Translations under genes and position numbers: made by a program
Notes under the pieces: model-generated
Databases searched by the model: none
What the model saw: the letters and a program-made list of their open reading frames with translations, nothing else
What the model was told of the DNA's origin: nothing
Shown: piece by piece, positions 54,330-63,586 of the stretch
Numbering within the stretch: the stretch's first letter is position 1
How the letters are laid out: each line of letters starts with the position of its first letter
Assembly (NCBI RefSeq): GCF_004791165.1
Contig: NZ_SRUZ01000002.1
Location: forward strand, 781,866-845,865
Length of the DNA stretch: 64,000 nucleotides
Direction of reading: 5' to 3'
Source: Mesorhizobium sp. M8A.F.Ca.ET.218.01.1.1
GTDB lineage: Bacteria > Pseudomonadota > Alphaproteobacteria > Rhizobiales > Rhizobiaceae

Positions 54330-56750
54330 ATGGCAGTGACGCCGATTGTGCCGACGGGCGCACCGGGAATTCCCGCGCGCTGGACCTCTAGCGCCAAGAG
54401 CGGCGTCGGCGTGGCGCTTTCGCCGTCCAGTCGCGTCTGGTTCACCATCAGCCACGGCATCCTGAACGAAGTGTATTATCCGCGCGTCGACAGCGCCTGC
54501 ACGCGCGACCTCGGCCTGATCGTCACCGGCAAGGATGGATATTTCTCCGAGGAGAAGCGCGATGCCGCGCACGGCATCGAGCCGTTCGGAGATGGCGTGC
54601 CCGCCTACAGGCTGGTCAACACGGCTGATGACGGCGCCTACCGGATCGAGAAGCGCATCGTGGCCGATCCGGCTCGTCCGACGTTGCTGCAGGAGATCAC
54701 CTTCAGCCCGCTCAAGGGCTCCGCGGCCGACTACCGCGTCTACGCGCTTCTGGCGCCGCATCTGGTCAATGCCGGCATGGGCAACACCGCCTGGGTCGGC
54801 GAGCACCGGGGAAAGCCTGTCCTGTTTGCCTCGGGGCGCGGCACCTGCCTGGCGCTGGCCTCGTCGCTGCCCTGGCGGGACTGTTCGACCGGCTATGTCG
54901 GCTTCTCCGACGGCTGGCAGCAATTGAACCACACCGGCAAGCTTGATCCGGCTTGCCGGCGCGCCGAGGACGGCAATGTCGCGCTGACCGGCGAGATCGG
55001 CTTCACCGCCACGAAGACAAAAGCCGTGCTGGCGCTGGGTTTTGGCGCGACACCGGACGAGGCCGCCGAAAACGCCTTCGCCAGCCTGAAGCGTGGTTTT
55101 GAGCCGGCAGCGAGATCCTATGTCGAAAGATGGCACGAATGGCAGGCGGGGCTGCTGCCGCTGGACCGGACGCCCGGAGTGCCCGGGGTGAACAGCTACC
55201 GCGTCTCCACCGCGGTGCTGGCAACCCACCGGTCATTGGCCAAGCCGGGCGCGGCGGTGGCCAGCCTATCGATCCCGTGGGGATTCAACAAAGGCGATGA
55301 TGATCTCGGCGGCTACCATCTGGTCTGGCCGCGCGACCTGGTCGAAACGGCGGGCGGCTTCCTCGCCGCCGGCGATGCCGCCTCGGCCCTTCGGATCCTG
55401 GAATACCTCCGCTCCATCCAGCAGCCTGACGGCCATTGGCCGCAGAATGCCTGGCTCGACGGATCGGCCTATTGGCCGGGCATCCAGATGGACGAATGCG
55501 CCTTTCCCTTGCTGCTGGCAGACGCCCTGCATCGCGCCGGCCATTTGCCGCAGGCGCGACTGAAGGCCTTCCTGCCCATGATCGAGCGCGGCGCTTCCTA
55601 TGTCGTGCGCAACGGCCCTGTCACCGGCGAGGACCGCTGGGAAGAAGACGCCGGCTATAGCCCGTTCACCCTGGCCGTCGAGATCGCTGCACTGCTCGCC
55701 GGCGCGGACCTGCTCGACGCCTGCGGCCGGACGGCGGAGGCGGCCTATCTGCGCGAGACCGCGGACTGCTGGAACGATCAGGTCGAGCGCTGGACCTATG
55801 TCACCGGTACCGCCACCTGCAAGGTGGCCGGCGTCGCCGGCTACTACGTCCGCATCGCGCCGCCCGACAGCGCCGATGCCGGCTCGCCGAAGGACGGCTA
55901 TGTGCCCATCAAGAACCGCCCGCCCGGCGACACGGAACGACCGGCCGAAGAAATCGTCAGCCCCGACGCCCTGGCGCTGGTGCGCTTTGGCCTGAGAGCC
56001 GCCGACGATCCGCGCATCGTCGATACAGTGAAGGTGATCGATGCGCAGTTGCGCTGCGAGCTGCCGCAAGGGCCGCTCTGGTACCGCTATAACAGTGACG
56101 GCTATGGCGAACACGAGGATGGCGCGCCCTTCGACGGCACCGGCCAGGGCCGGCCGTGGCCGTTGCTCGCCGGCGAACGGGCGCATTATGAGCTGGCGGC
56201 CGGCCGCAAGGACGAGGCGGCCAGCCTGCTCGATGCGCTGGAACGGTCGGCCGGACCCGGCGGCCTGCTGCCCGAACAGGTCTGGGATGGCGCCGATATT
56301 CCGGAGCGCGAGCTGCTGCATGGCAAACCATCGGGCAGCGCCATGCCGCTGGTCTGGGCGCACTCCGAGCATATCAAGCTGCTGCGTTCGCTGCGCGACG
56401 GCGCCGTCTTCGACATGCCGCCGCAAGGCGTGAAGCGCTACATCGAGAACAAGACCATATCGCCGTTCAGGCCATGGCGCTTCAACAACAAGATCCGCAC
56501 GCTGCCGGCCGGCAAGGCGCTGCGTATTGAATTGATGGCAGCAGCCACTGTCCACTGGAGCACCGACGATTGGGCAACCGCGCATGACAGCCAGACGGTG
56601 GAAAACGCGTTCGGCATCCACCTTGTCGATCTGCCCACGGCCGGCCTCCCCGAGGGAAACACGCTCGTCTTCACTTTTTTCTGGCCCGGCACCGGCGATT
56701 GGGAGAATGTCGACTTCTCTGTCATATCTGGCGGGCAGGATAGCCAGTAG
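54330..56750 (+). CDS. GH15 glucoamylase / glucan 1,4-alpha-glucosidase
   Basis: An 806-residue two-part enzyme. The N-terminal 270 residues correspond to a glucodextranase-N-type beta-sandwich (VWFTISHGILNEVYYPRVDS). The GH15 (alpha/alpha)6 barrel follows, with GFNKGDDDLGGYHLVWPRDLV and GGLLPEQVWDGADI, the latter holding a likely catalytic Glu. No signal peptide is seen, so it should act in the cytosol on imported or stored alpha-glucosides. AGGAGA lies nine bases before ATG. It opens an operon with 6PGDH, G6PDH and a glucokinase-like gene, which would feed liberated glucose into the pentose phosphate route. Confidence 0.93.
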   Translation: MAVTPIVPTGAPGIPARWTSSAKSGVGVALSPSSRVWFTISHGILNEVYYPRVDSACTRDLGLIVTGKDGYFSEEKRDAAHGIEPFGDGVPAYRLVNTADDGAYRIEKRIVADPARPTLLQEITFSPLKGSAADYRVYALLAPHLVNAGMGNTAWVGEHRGKPVLFASGRGTCLALASSLPWRDCSTGYVGFSDGWQQLNHTGKLDPACRRAEDGNVALTGEIGFTATKTKAVLALGFGATPDEAAENAFASLKRGFEPAARSYVERWHEWQAGLLPLDRTPGVPGVNSYRVSTAVLATHRSLAKPGAAVASLSIPWGFNKGDDDLGGYHLVWPRDLVETAGGFLAAGDAASALRILEYLRSIQQPDGHWPQNAWLDGSAYWPGIQMDECAFPLLLADALHRAGHLPQARLKAFLPMIERGASYVVRNGPVTGEDRWEEDAGYSPFTLAVEIAALLAGADLLDACGRTAEAAYLRETADCWNDQVERWTYVTGTATCKVAGVAGYYVRIAPPDSADAGSPKDGYVPIKNRPPGDTERPAEEIVSPDALALVRFGLRAADDPRIVDTVKVIDAQLRCELPQGPLWYRYNSDGYGEHEDGAPFDGTGQGRPWPLLAGERAHYELAAGRKDEAASLLDALERSAGPGGLLPEQVWDGADIPERELLHGKPSGSAMPLVWAHSEHIKLLRSLRDGAVFDMPPQGVKRYIENKTISPFRPWRFNNKIRTLPAGKALRIELMAAATVHWSTDDWATAHDSQTVENAFGIHLVDLPTAGLPEGNTLVFTFFWPGTGDWENVDFSVISGGQDSQ

Positions 56751-56799
56751 ACCCTTCTCCAGGGATACCCGAGACTCTTCAGCAAACAGGGACGAAACC

Positions 56800-57816
56800 A
56801 TGCAGATCGGAATGATGGGACTGGGCCGGATGGGCGCCAACATGGTGCGGCGTCTGATGCGCGACGACCACGAATGCGTCGTCTACGACATCAACCCGGC
56901 CAGCGTCGCGGCGCTGGTGAGCGACGGCGCGTCTGGAGCGGCCTCGATGGCGGAATTCGTCGGCAAGCTCACCAAGCCGCGCTGCGTGTGGCTGATGCTG
57001 CCGGCGGCGATCACCGGCAAGATCATCGACCAGGTCTCGGCGCTGATGGAGCCTGGCGACATCGTCATCGACGGCGGCAATTCCTATTATCACGACGCCG
57101 TCGACCAGGCCGCGAAACTCGCCACCAAGGGCATCCACCTTGTCGATGTCGGCACCAGCGGCGGTGTCTGGGGGCTGGAGCGTGGCTACTGCCTGATGAT
57201 CGGCGGCCCCGACGTGGCGGTGCAGCATCTCGATTCGGTCTTTGCCACGCTGGCGCCTGGCGCCGATGCCGGCGCACCCACCCCGGACAAGACCGTCGGC
57301 ACCGCACCCTTCGGTTACTTGCATTGCGGACCGAGTGGCGCCGGCCACTTCGTCAAGATGGTGCACAACGGCATCGAATATGGCGTCATGGCCGCCTATG
57401 CCGAAGGCATGAACATCCTGAAGTCGGCCAATGCGGGCAAGCGGCAACGAACGGCGGACGCCGAGACCAGCCCGTTGGAAAACCCGCAATACTACCAGTT
57501 CGACATCGATCTTCCGCAGGTGGCCGAGGTGTGGCGGCATGGCAGCGTCATCGGCTCCTGGCTGCTCGATCTCACCGCCGGCGCGTTGAAGAGCGATCCG
57601 GGCCTGGCGCAATTCGGCGGCCGGGTTTCGGATTCCGGCGAGGGCCGCTGGACGCTGAAGGCGGCGATCGACACCGGCGTGCCGGCGCCGGTCCTGTCCT
57701 CGGCCCTGTTCGACCGCTTCTCCTCGCAAGGCGAATCCGAATTCGCCGACAAGCTGTTGTCCGCCATGCGCTACGCCTTCGGCGGCCACATCGAAAAGCC
57801 GAAGGGCGGCAAGTGA
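56800..57816 (+). CDS. 6-phosphogluconate dehydrogenase, short (NAD-type) form
   Basis: A 338-residue enzyme from ATG 56800. The NAD fold starts at once ([20 protein letters not shown]). [19 protein letters not shown] is the substrate loop and [16 protein letters not shown] holds the Lys/His/Asn catalytic group. The length fits the short, often NAD-preferring GntZ/GndA class rather than the 470-residue Gnd. It converts 6-phosphogluconate to ribulose-5-phosphate. It is preceded by glucoamylase and followed by zwf, 22 bases away. The lactonase gene (pgl) normally between these enzymes is absent in the operon. Confidence 0.94.
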   Translation: MQIGMMGLGRMGANMVRRLMRDDHECVVYDINPASVAALVSDGASGAASMAEFVGKLTKPRCVWLMLPAAITGKIIDQVSALMEPGDIVIDGGNSYYHDAVDQAAKLATKGIHLVDVGTSGGVWGLERGYCLMIGGPDVAVQHLDSVFATLAPGADAGAPTPDKTVGTAPFGYLHCGPSGAGHFVKMVHNGIEYGVMAAYAEGMNILKSANAGKRQRTADAETSPLENPQYYQFDIDLPQVAEVWRHGSVIGSWLLDLTAGALKSDPGLAQFGGRVSDSGEGRWTLKAAIDTGVPAPVLSSALFDRFSSQGESEFADKLLSAMRYAFGGHIEKPKGGK

Positions 57817-57838
57817 CGGCGACAGGGGAGACGCAGGC

Positions 57839-59215
57839 ATGAGCCAGGAACGGTCCGACACGCTGGTGCTCTTCGGAGCGACCGGCGACCTCGCCCACAA
57901 GAAGATATTTCCAGCCCTCTACCAGATGGTCGCCAAGGGCACGCTCACCGAACCGGTGATCGGCGTCGCCTTCGACGCCTGGGATTTGAAGCAATTGCAG
58001 GACCGTGCCCGCGACGGCATCGTCAACGCGCTCGGCACGATCGACGAGAAGGTGTTCGCCAAGCTGGCGTCGCTGCTGCGCTATGTCAGCGGCGACTACC
58101 GCGATCCGGCCACTTTCGAGAAGCTGAAGACCGCACTCGGCAGCGCCCAGCGGCCGCTGCACTACATGGCGGTGCCGCCGACCATGTTCGAGACTGTCGT
58201 GCAAGGCCTGGAGCAATCCGGCACCGCGCACGGCGCCCGGCTGATGGTCGAAAAGCCCTTCGGCCACGATCTGCAGTCGGCCCGCTGGCTGAACCGTGTG
58301 CTGCATTTGGTGTTCGACGAACAGTCGATCTTCCGCATCGACCACTATCTCGGCAAGGAAGCGATCCAGAACCTGCTCTATTTCCGCTTCGCCAACGCTT
58401 TGCTCGAGCCGATCTGGAACCGCAATTACGTCGAGAGCGTCCAGATCACCATGGCCGAGGATTTCGGCGTCGAAGGGCGGGGGCGGTTCTACGACGATGT
58501 CGGCGCTATCCGCGACGTCATCGAGAACCATCTGCTCAACATCCTGCTGCTCTTGGCCATGGAGCCGCCGGTCGGCCGCTCGGCGGATGACTTGATCGAC
58601 GAGAAGGTGCAGGTGCTGCGCGCCATCCGCACCCTGACCAAGAGCGATGTCGTGCGCGGCCAGTTCACCGGCTATCTCGCCGAGCCCGGCGTCGCGCCGA
58701 ACTCGCCGGTCGAGACCTTCGCGGCGGTGCGTTTTTTCGTCGACACCTGGCGCTGGCAGGACGTGCCGTTCTTCATCCGCGCCGGCAAGAACATGCCCGT
58801 GCATGTCACCGAGGTGGTGGTGCGGCTGAAGCGGCCGCCGCTCGACGTCTTCGACCCGATCAAGCCCGCCGACCAGAATTATGTCCGTTTCCGCATCGAC
58901 CCGCAGGTGATGATCGCCATCGGCGCCCAGCGCAAGGCGCCCGGCGACGACATGATCGGCGAGCAGGTGGAACTGACCGCGCTCGACGACTCGAAGGGCG
59001 ACATGCCGCCCTATGAACGGCTGATCGGCGACGCCATGAACGGCAATGGCCAGCTCTTCACCCGTCAGGACGCGGCGGAACTGGCCTGGCGCATCGTCGG
59101 CCCGGTGCTCGGCGACACCACGCCGCCACATCTTTACGAGCCGAAGACATGGGGACCGGAGGACGCCATGGCCGGCTTCGGGCCGCCCAATGGCTGGATC
59201 GATCCGGTGGCATGA
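57839..59215 (+). CDS. zwf: Glucose-6-phosphate dehydrogenase
   Basis: A 458-residue enzyme, a little shorter than the typical 490. The cofactor motif [20 protein letters not shown] is at residues 11-30, and the active-site motif [19 protein letters not shown] holds the substrate His and Lys. The [21 protein letters not shown] segment and the C-terminal part are standard. It oxidises glucose-6-phosphate with NAD(P). It follows the 6PGDH gene and its stop lies a few bases from the glucokinase-like gene. Rhizobia use G6PDH as the entry to the Entner-Doudoroff route. Confidence 0.96.
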   Translation: MSQERSDTLVLFGATGDLAHKKIFPALYQMVAKGTLTEPVIGVAFDAWDLKQLQDRARDGIVNALGTIDEKVFAKLASLLRYVSGDYRDPATFEKLKTALGSAQRPLHYMAVPPTMFETVVQGLEQSGTAHGARLMVEKPFGHDLQSARWLNRVLHLVFDEQSIFRIDHYLGKEAIQNLLYFRFANALLEPIWNRNYVESVQITMAEDFGVEGRGRFYDDVGAIRDVIENHLLNILLLLAMEPPVGRSADDLIDEKVQVLRAIRTLTKSDVVRGQFTGYLAEPGVAPNSPVETFAAVRFFVDTWRWQDVPFFIRAGKNMPVHVTEVVVRLKRPPLDVFDPIKPADQNYVRFRIDPQVMIAIGAQRKAPGDDMIGEQVELTALDDSKGDMPPYERLIGDAMNGNGQLFTRQDAAELAWRIVGPVLGDTTPPHLYEPKTWGPEDAMAGFGPPNGWIDPVA

Positions 59216-59229
59216 ACGGAGGGGACAAG

Positions 59230-59934
59230 ATGGCCAAGGCGGTGAAGCAGGTTGCGTCGGACACCGGGCAGGTTGTCCTTTCGGTCGACATTGGCGGCTC
59301 GCGCGTCAAGATCCTGACCAGCGACGGCGGCACCGAGCGCCGGACGGATTCCGGACCGGACCTGACGCCGCGGCAAATGATCGACAAGGTGAAAAAGCTC
59401 GCCGAGGGCCTGTCCTATGACGTTATCTCCATGGGCTATCCAGGCCCGGTGCGCCACAACAAGCCGATGCTTGACCCCATGAATCTCGGCAAGGGCTGGG
59501 CCGGCTTCGATTTCGCCGCGGAGTTCGGCAAGCCAGTCAAGGTCGTCAATGATGCGCTGATGCAGGCCATCGGCAGCTATGAGGGCGGGCGCATGCTGTT
59601 CCTCGGTCTCGGAACCGGCCTCGGCGCGGCGATGGTCTTCGACAATGTCGGTCAGCCGATGGAACTCGCCCATCTTCCCTACCGAAAAGGCCGGAGTTTC
59701 GAGGATTATGTCGGCGAACGCGGCCTGGAAAAACGCGGCAAGAAGAAGTGGCGCGGCTATGTCTTCGACGTCGTCAACCGGCTACGAGCCGCCCTGCAGC
59801 CAGACTATGTCGTCATCGGCGGCGGCAATGTCGACAAGCTCTACGAATTGCCCGCCCACTCCAGACGCGGTGACAACACACGCGCCTTCGAAGGCGGATT
59901 TCGTCTATGGCGCGACAAGGCGCTGATCGTCTGA
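59230..59934 (+). CDS. ROK family kinase, polyphosphate glucokinase-like
   Basis: A 234-residue protein from ATG 59230 with GGAGGGG five bases ahead (an earlier ATG at 59212 overlaps zwf). Phosphate motif SVDIGGSRVKI, a substrate Asp in VVNDALMQA and adenosine/phosphate loop LGTGLGAAM are ROK features. The zinc CxCGxxGCxE motif of usual ROK kinases is missing, and AHLPYRKGRSFEDYVGE with a basic KRGKKKW segment resembles polyphosphate-dependent glucokinases. The role, phosphorylating glucose from the glucoamylase, is inferred. Use of polyphosphate instead of ATP is not proven. Confidence 0.82.
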   Translation: MAKAVKQVASDTGQVVLSVDIGGSRVKILTSDGGTERRTDSGPDLTPRQMIDKVKKLAEGLSYDVISMGYPGPVRHNKPMLDPMNLGKGWAGFDFAAEFGKPVKVVNDALMQAIGSYEGGRMLFLGLGTGLGAAMVFDNVGQPMELAHLPYRKGRSFEDYVGERGLEKRGKKKWRGYVFDVVNRLRAALQPDYVVIGGGNVDKLYELPAHSRRGDNTRAFEGGFRLWRDKALIV

Positions 59935-60140
59935 GAGTATTACAGTTTAGTATAGTCGTTCAAAATGACGTGTGATGCCGCGCCGATAGATTGCATTGTG
60001 CAGATTTGCCGACTAGGAAGTCAGCCCCACTACATCGCGTCGCGCGCGACGCACAATGACGACGCACTTTAATTTTGCGCATCATCCTTTTTGAAAACGG
60101 CCCCATTTTCGAGGTCATGCGCCATGGATGGAGAAATAGA
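59935..60140. promoter_or_regulatory. Upstream region of mucR
   Basis: About 200 bases with AT-rich stretches (ATTACAGTTTAGTATAGTCG near the left end and CTTTAATTTTGCGCATCATC near the right). MucR-type regulators frequently bind their own AT-rich upstream DNA, so autoregulation is plausible here. No clear -35/-10 pair or palindrome was found. Confidence 0.35.
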
Positions 60141-60605
60141 TTGACCGACGAAGACAGCCACGCCAGCAAGACCCTCGACCTTCTCGAACTGACCGCCCAT
60201 ATCGTATCGGCTTATGTCGAGAAGAATCGCCTGCCTGCGTCCGGCCTTCCCGAGCTGATCGCCAGCGTCAGCGCCTCGATCAGCGGGCTCGGTCAGCCGG
60301 TCGCTCCGGTGGCGGCACCGCTGGTCCCGGCCGTCAACCCGAAGAAGTCGGTGACGCCGGATTTCATCATCTGCCTCGAGGACGGCAAGAAATTCAAATC
60401 GCTGAAGCGTCACCTCGGCGTGCATTTCGGCCTGACGCCGGATGCCTACCGCGCCAAATGGGGCTTGCCGTCTGACTATCCGATGGTTGCTCCCAACTAT
60501 GCGGCTTCGCGCTCCGAACTGGCGAAGTCGATCGGCCTCGGCCGCAAGGCCGTCGCCCCGGCGCCCGTCAAGGGCAAAGGCCGGAAGGCCAAGGTTTCGG
60601 CCTGA
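60141..60605 (+). CDS. mucR: MucR/Ros family zinc-finger regulator (Cys-Asp-His-His)
   Basis: A 154-residue protein from TTG 60141, with GGAG eleven bases ahead; the upstream frame beginning MRIILFENG has no site. The family core TPDFIICLEDGKKFKSLKRH plus LGVHFGLTPDAYRAKWGLP is intact. The usual second Cys ligand is Asp (CLED), giving Cys-Asp-His-His, as described for some Mesorhizobium Ros homologues. MucR proteins bind AT-rich promoters and affect exopolysaccharide, motility and cell-cycle genes. It is alone, bounded by an AT-rich upstream region and a terminator. Confidence 0.93.
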   Translation: MTDEDSHASKTLDLLELTAHIVSAYVEKNRLPASGLPELIASVSASISGLGQPVAPVAAPLVPAVNPKKSVTPDFIICLEDGKKFKSLKRHLGVHFGLTPDAYRAKWGLPSDYPMVAPNYAASRSELAKSIGLGRKAVAPAPVKGKGRKAKVSA

Positions 60606-60646
60606 GCAATTCAGTCCTGAGCCAATATTTAGGACGACTGGAACGG

Positions 60647-60688
60647 AAGCCTGCCGGCGAAAATCGCCTTGGCAGGCTTCATGTTTTT
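60647..60688 (+). terminator. Intrinsic terminator of mucR
   Basis: AAGCCTGCC (60647-60655) pairs with GGCAGGCTT (60671-60679); inside, GGCGA and TCGCC pair over an AAA loop with TT unpaired. A five-T run (60684-60688) follows. Good rho-independent terminator about 40 bases past the mucR stop. Confidence 0.85.
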
Positions 60689-60731
60689 GTGGCTTGGATG
60701 AACCGGACAGGTGCTTTGAGGGGGAACTGCC

Positions 60732-61832
60732 ATGAACTACACCAGGATGGTGATCGAGAAAGAAGCACCGGAGGAATACGGCTACGATCGTATCCGCTAC
60801 AATCTTTCCGAAAGTTCGATCGCCGACCAGAAGCTCTCCGACATCGGCCTGTCGCTGCCCGACCTGACGCTTTTCTATGGCGAGCATCGTGGCGACAAGG
60901 ACTTGCGCGCCCTGGTCGCGGCGCAGGATGCCGGCATCTCGCCCGATGATGTGCTGGTCACCGCCGGCGCCGCCGGCGCGCTGTTCATCATCTCGACATC
61001 GCTTCTGTCGGCCAGCGATCATCTCGTCGTCATCAGGCCCAACTACGCCACCAACATCGAAACGCCGCGGGCGATCGGCTGCGCCATCAGCTTCGTCGAC
61101 CTCGCCTTCGACGAAGGCTTCGCCATTGATGTCGAGCGCGTCAGGGCGGCGATGCGGCCGAACACCAGGCTGATCAGCGTCACTTGCCCGCACAACCCGA
61201 CCGGCACCATGATGAGCCGTGCCGAATTGGACGCACTGGTCGCGCTCGCCGAAGCCAGCGTCTGCCATCTGCTGGTCGATGAGACCTATCGCGACCTCTC
61301 CTATGGACGGCGCCTGCCCTCGGCGGCCTCGCTGAGCAACAAGGCGATCAGCGTCTCGTCACTGTCGAAAGCCTTCGGCATTCCCGGCATCCGCATCGGC
61401 TGGCTGGTCACCAGGGATGCTGCCCTCCAGGAAAAATTCCTCGCCGCCAAGGAGCAGATCGGCATCTGCGGCAGCGTCATCGACGAAGGCATCGCGCGCG
61501 GCATGCTGGCGCGCCGGGACGCGTTTCTGGGAAAGCTGCTGCCCGAAATGGCCAGGCGCCGCGATATCGTCCAGGCATGGATCGACCGCGAACCTTTAGT
61601 CGACTGGGTGCGCCCCGAGGGCGGAGTGGTCGGCTTCCCGCGCCTCAATGTCGAGCCCGGCTTCGACCTCGACCGGTTCTATGTCAGGCTGCTGGAAGAC
61701 CACGGCACCTATGTCGGACCCGGCCATTGGTTCGAGATGGAAAAGCGCTTCTTCCGCGTCGGCTTCGGCTGGCCGACGGAGGCCGAGTTGAAAGGCGGAT
61801 TGGACGCGATTTCGGCCGCGCTGCGGCAGTAA
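60732..61832 (+). CDS. Class I/II pyridoxal-phosphate aminotransferase
   Basis: A 366-residue fold-type I PLP enzyme. The PLP Lys is Lys213 in SSLSKAFGIPGIRIGW. Other family features are TAGAAGALFIISTSLLSASD, the CPHNPTGTM segment and the LLVDETYRDLSY Asp/Tyr pair that contacts the cofactor. Compared with aspartate aminotransferases (about 400) it is short at the N-terminus. GAGGGGGAACTGCC precedes its ATG. It stands alone, between mucR and an MFS gene. The donor and acceptor are not evident; capreomycidine-synthase-like and MalY-like relatives are possible. Confidence 0.9.
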   Translation: MNYTRMVIEKEAPEEYGYDRIRYNLSESSIADQKLSDIGLSLPDLTLFYGEHRGDKDLRALVAAQDAGISPDDVLVTAGAAGALFIISTSLLSASDHLVVIRPNYATNIETPRAIGCAISFVDLAFDEGFAIDVERVRAAMRPNTRLISVTCPHNPTGTMMSRAELDALVALAEASVCHLLVDETYRDLSYGRRLPSAASLSNKAISVSSLSKAFGIPGIRIGWLVTRDAALQEKFLAAKEQIGICGSVIDEGIARGMLARRDAFLGKLLPEMARRRDIVQAWIDREPLVDWVRPEGGVVGFPRLNVEPGFDLDRFYVRLLEDHGTYVGPGHWFEMEKRFFRVGFGWPTEAELKGGLDAISAALRQ

Positions 61833-61964
61833 CTTCCGCGTGGGCTGGACGGTGCGGACCGAAAGTCCCTTGATCCAGGTCTGAATTTGAAGCATATCCG
61901 CCCCGAACTTTTATCCAGTTCCATTGGTCGAACAGCGCCCATCCGGGAAGTGCCCCGCGAGCCG

Positions 61965-63230
61965 ATGCCCACCGCAACGGGGCCTCTTTCCATGATACCA
62001 GAACAAACTTTGCCGGAGCAGCGTTACGCCGCGTTCCGGCACAAAGCCTTCCTCAGCTATTGGACGGCGCGCTTTCTCACCACCTTCGCGACCATGATCG
62101 TTTCCGTCGCCGTCGGCTGGCAGGTCTATGACCTGACGCGCGATCCGTTCGACCTCGGCATTGTCGGCATCGTCCAGTTCCTGCCATCGCTGCTTCTGGT
62201 GCTGGTGACAGGTGTCGTCGCCGACCGCTTCGGCCGCCGGCTGATCATGACCCTGGCGACATTGGTCGAAGGCGCCTGCGCGCTGGCTCTGCTGTTTCTG
62301 ACCCTGCGCGGCCTTACGACCCCGCTGCCGATCTTCGCCGTACTGGTCATGTTCGGCATTGCCCGAGCCTTCTATGGGCCGGCTTCGTCCTCGCTGTTCG
62401 CCAATCTTGTGCCGCAGCGGGATTTCGCCAACGCCATCGCCTGGAACTCCTCCGCCTGGCAGACGGCGACGATTGTCGGCCCTGTCGCAGGCGGCTTGCT
62501 CTATGGCGTGTCGGCGGAGGTGACCTATGCCACGGCGGCAGTCCTGATGCTCGCTGCCGCGTTGCTCATCTTCACCATCCCCAAGCCCGCGCAACAGACG
62601 GCCACGGACAAGCCGACAATGGAGACGCTGTTTGCCGGCTTCCGCTACATCTGGAGCGAGAAGATCGTGCTCGGCGCCATCTCGCTCGACCTCTTTGCCG
62701 TGCTTCTGTCCGGCGCCTCGGCACTGCTGCCGGTCTATGCCCGCGATATTCTGCAACTCGGCCCCTGGGGCCTCGGCCTGCTGCGCTCGGCGCCGGGCAT
62801 CGGTGCCATTTGCGTCGCCATCTGGCTTGCCGGCCATCCGATCCGCGATCATGCCGGCAAGATCATGCTGAGCTTCGTCGCGGCGTTCGGCGCCTGCACA
62901 GTGCTGTTCGGCCTGTCGACCCTTACCTGGCTGTCGATAGCGGCACTTGCCCTGCTCGGCGCCACCGACATGTTCAGCGTTTACATCAGGGAAACGCTGA
63001 TCCAGCTGTGGACGCCCGACGCGGTGCGCGGCCGCGTCAACGCCGTCAACCAGGTCTTCGTCGGCGCCTCCAACGAGGTCGGCGAATTCCGCGCCGGCAC
63101 CATGGCGGCACTGATCGGCACGGTTCCGGCGGTGGTCATCGGCGGCGTCGGCGCCGTCGCGGTTGCCGGCCTGTGGGCCTATCTGTTCCCCGCGCTGCGC
63201 AAGGTCAGGCACCTCAAGGGACGAAACTGA
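61965..63230 (+). CDS. MFS transporter (EntS-like exporter group)
   Basis: About 421 residues from ATG 61965; ATG 61992 and 61887 are alternatives with no clearly better ribosome site. Roughly twelve helices are seen. The N-terminal half contains FLSYWTARFLTTFATMIVSVAVGWQVYD and the MFS loop GVVADRFGRRLIMTLATLVEG. The second half includes DMFSVYIRETLIQLWTPDAVRGRVNAVN, a conserved EntS/MFS_3 segment. Such proteins export siderophores, drugs or metabolites. No biosynthetic cluster is adjacent, so the substrate is unknown. It follows the aminotransferase by 130 bases and may have its own promoter. Confidence 0.9.
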   Translation: MPTATGPLSMIPEQTLPEQRYAAFRHKAFLSYWTARFLTTFATMIVSVAVGWQVYDLTRDPFDLGIVGIVQFLPSLLLVLVTGVVADRFGRRLIMTLATLVEGACALALLFLTLRGLTTPLPIFAVLVMFGIARAFYGPASSSLFANLVPQRDFANAIAWNSSAWQTATIVGPVAGGLLYGVSAEVTYATAAVLMLAAALLIFTIPKPAQQTATDKPTMETLFAGFRYIWSEKIVLGAISLDLFAVLLSGASALLPVYARDILQLGPWGLGLLRSAPGIGAICVAIWLAGHPIRDHAGKIMLSFVAAFGACTVLFGLSTLTWLSIAALALLGATDMFSVYIRETLIQLWTPDAVRGRVNAVNQVFVGASNEVGEFRAGTMAALIGTVPAVVIGGVGAVAVAGLWAYLFPALRKVRHLKGRN

Positions 63231-63302
63231 AGGCTTCATCGGTATCGGCGGGGCCGCGAATCTGTGCTAAGCCGCCGCCCAATCAACGAAAGGACGACAC
63301 CT

Positions 63303-63533
63303 GTGAGCGAACCGACCGTGGCCGAGGCGACCGAAAATATCTATGCGTCGCTCCGGGCGGACAATGCCGACATCGACGCGCATATCGCGACGCTTAAGGC
63401 GGCGCTGACACGCGAGGGGATAAAACAGGCGGTCTTCGATCCTGCCAAATTGGCGCAGAACAACCGCTCGGGCCGCAAGTTGATGCAGGCTTACTTTCGG
63501 CAGCGCGGCGTGAGCGTGAGGTTTTCGGAGTAG
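63303..63533 (+). CDS. Small conserved protein (76 aa)
   Basis: A 76-residue protein from GTG 63303 with AAAGGACGACACC before it. It begins MSEPTVAEATENIYASLRAD and has a helical middle (IATLKAALTREG) and a basic end (NNRSGRKLMQAYFRQRGVSV). No domain is known to me; such small basic proteins recur in Rhizobiales genomes. A perfect 10-base inverted repeat overlaps its stop codon. It is preceded by the MFS gene, 72 bases, and may be expressed from its own promoter. Confidence 0.72.
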   Translation: MSEPTVAEATENIYASLRADNADIDAHIATLKAALTREGIKQAVFDPAKLAQNNRSGRKLMQAYFRQRGVSVRFSE

Positions 63534-63550
63534 TTTCCACACTCCGAAAA
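63522..63550. terminator. Inverted repeat overlapping the small gene's stop
   Basis: TTTTCGGAGT (63522-63531) and ACTCCGAAAA (63541-63550) are perfect complements over AGTTTCCAC. It is placed between two convergent genes and could reduce read-through from either side. Its T and A runs are on the non-classical sides, so it is not a standard intrinsic terminator. Confidence 0.5.
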
Positions 63551-63586
63551 GCGATGGTCGGCCACATTGGCGGCCACTGGTCTGCC

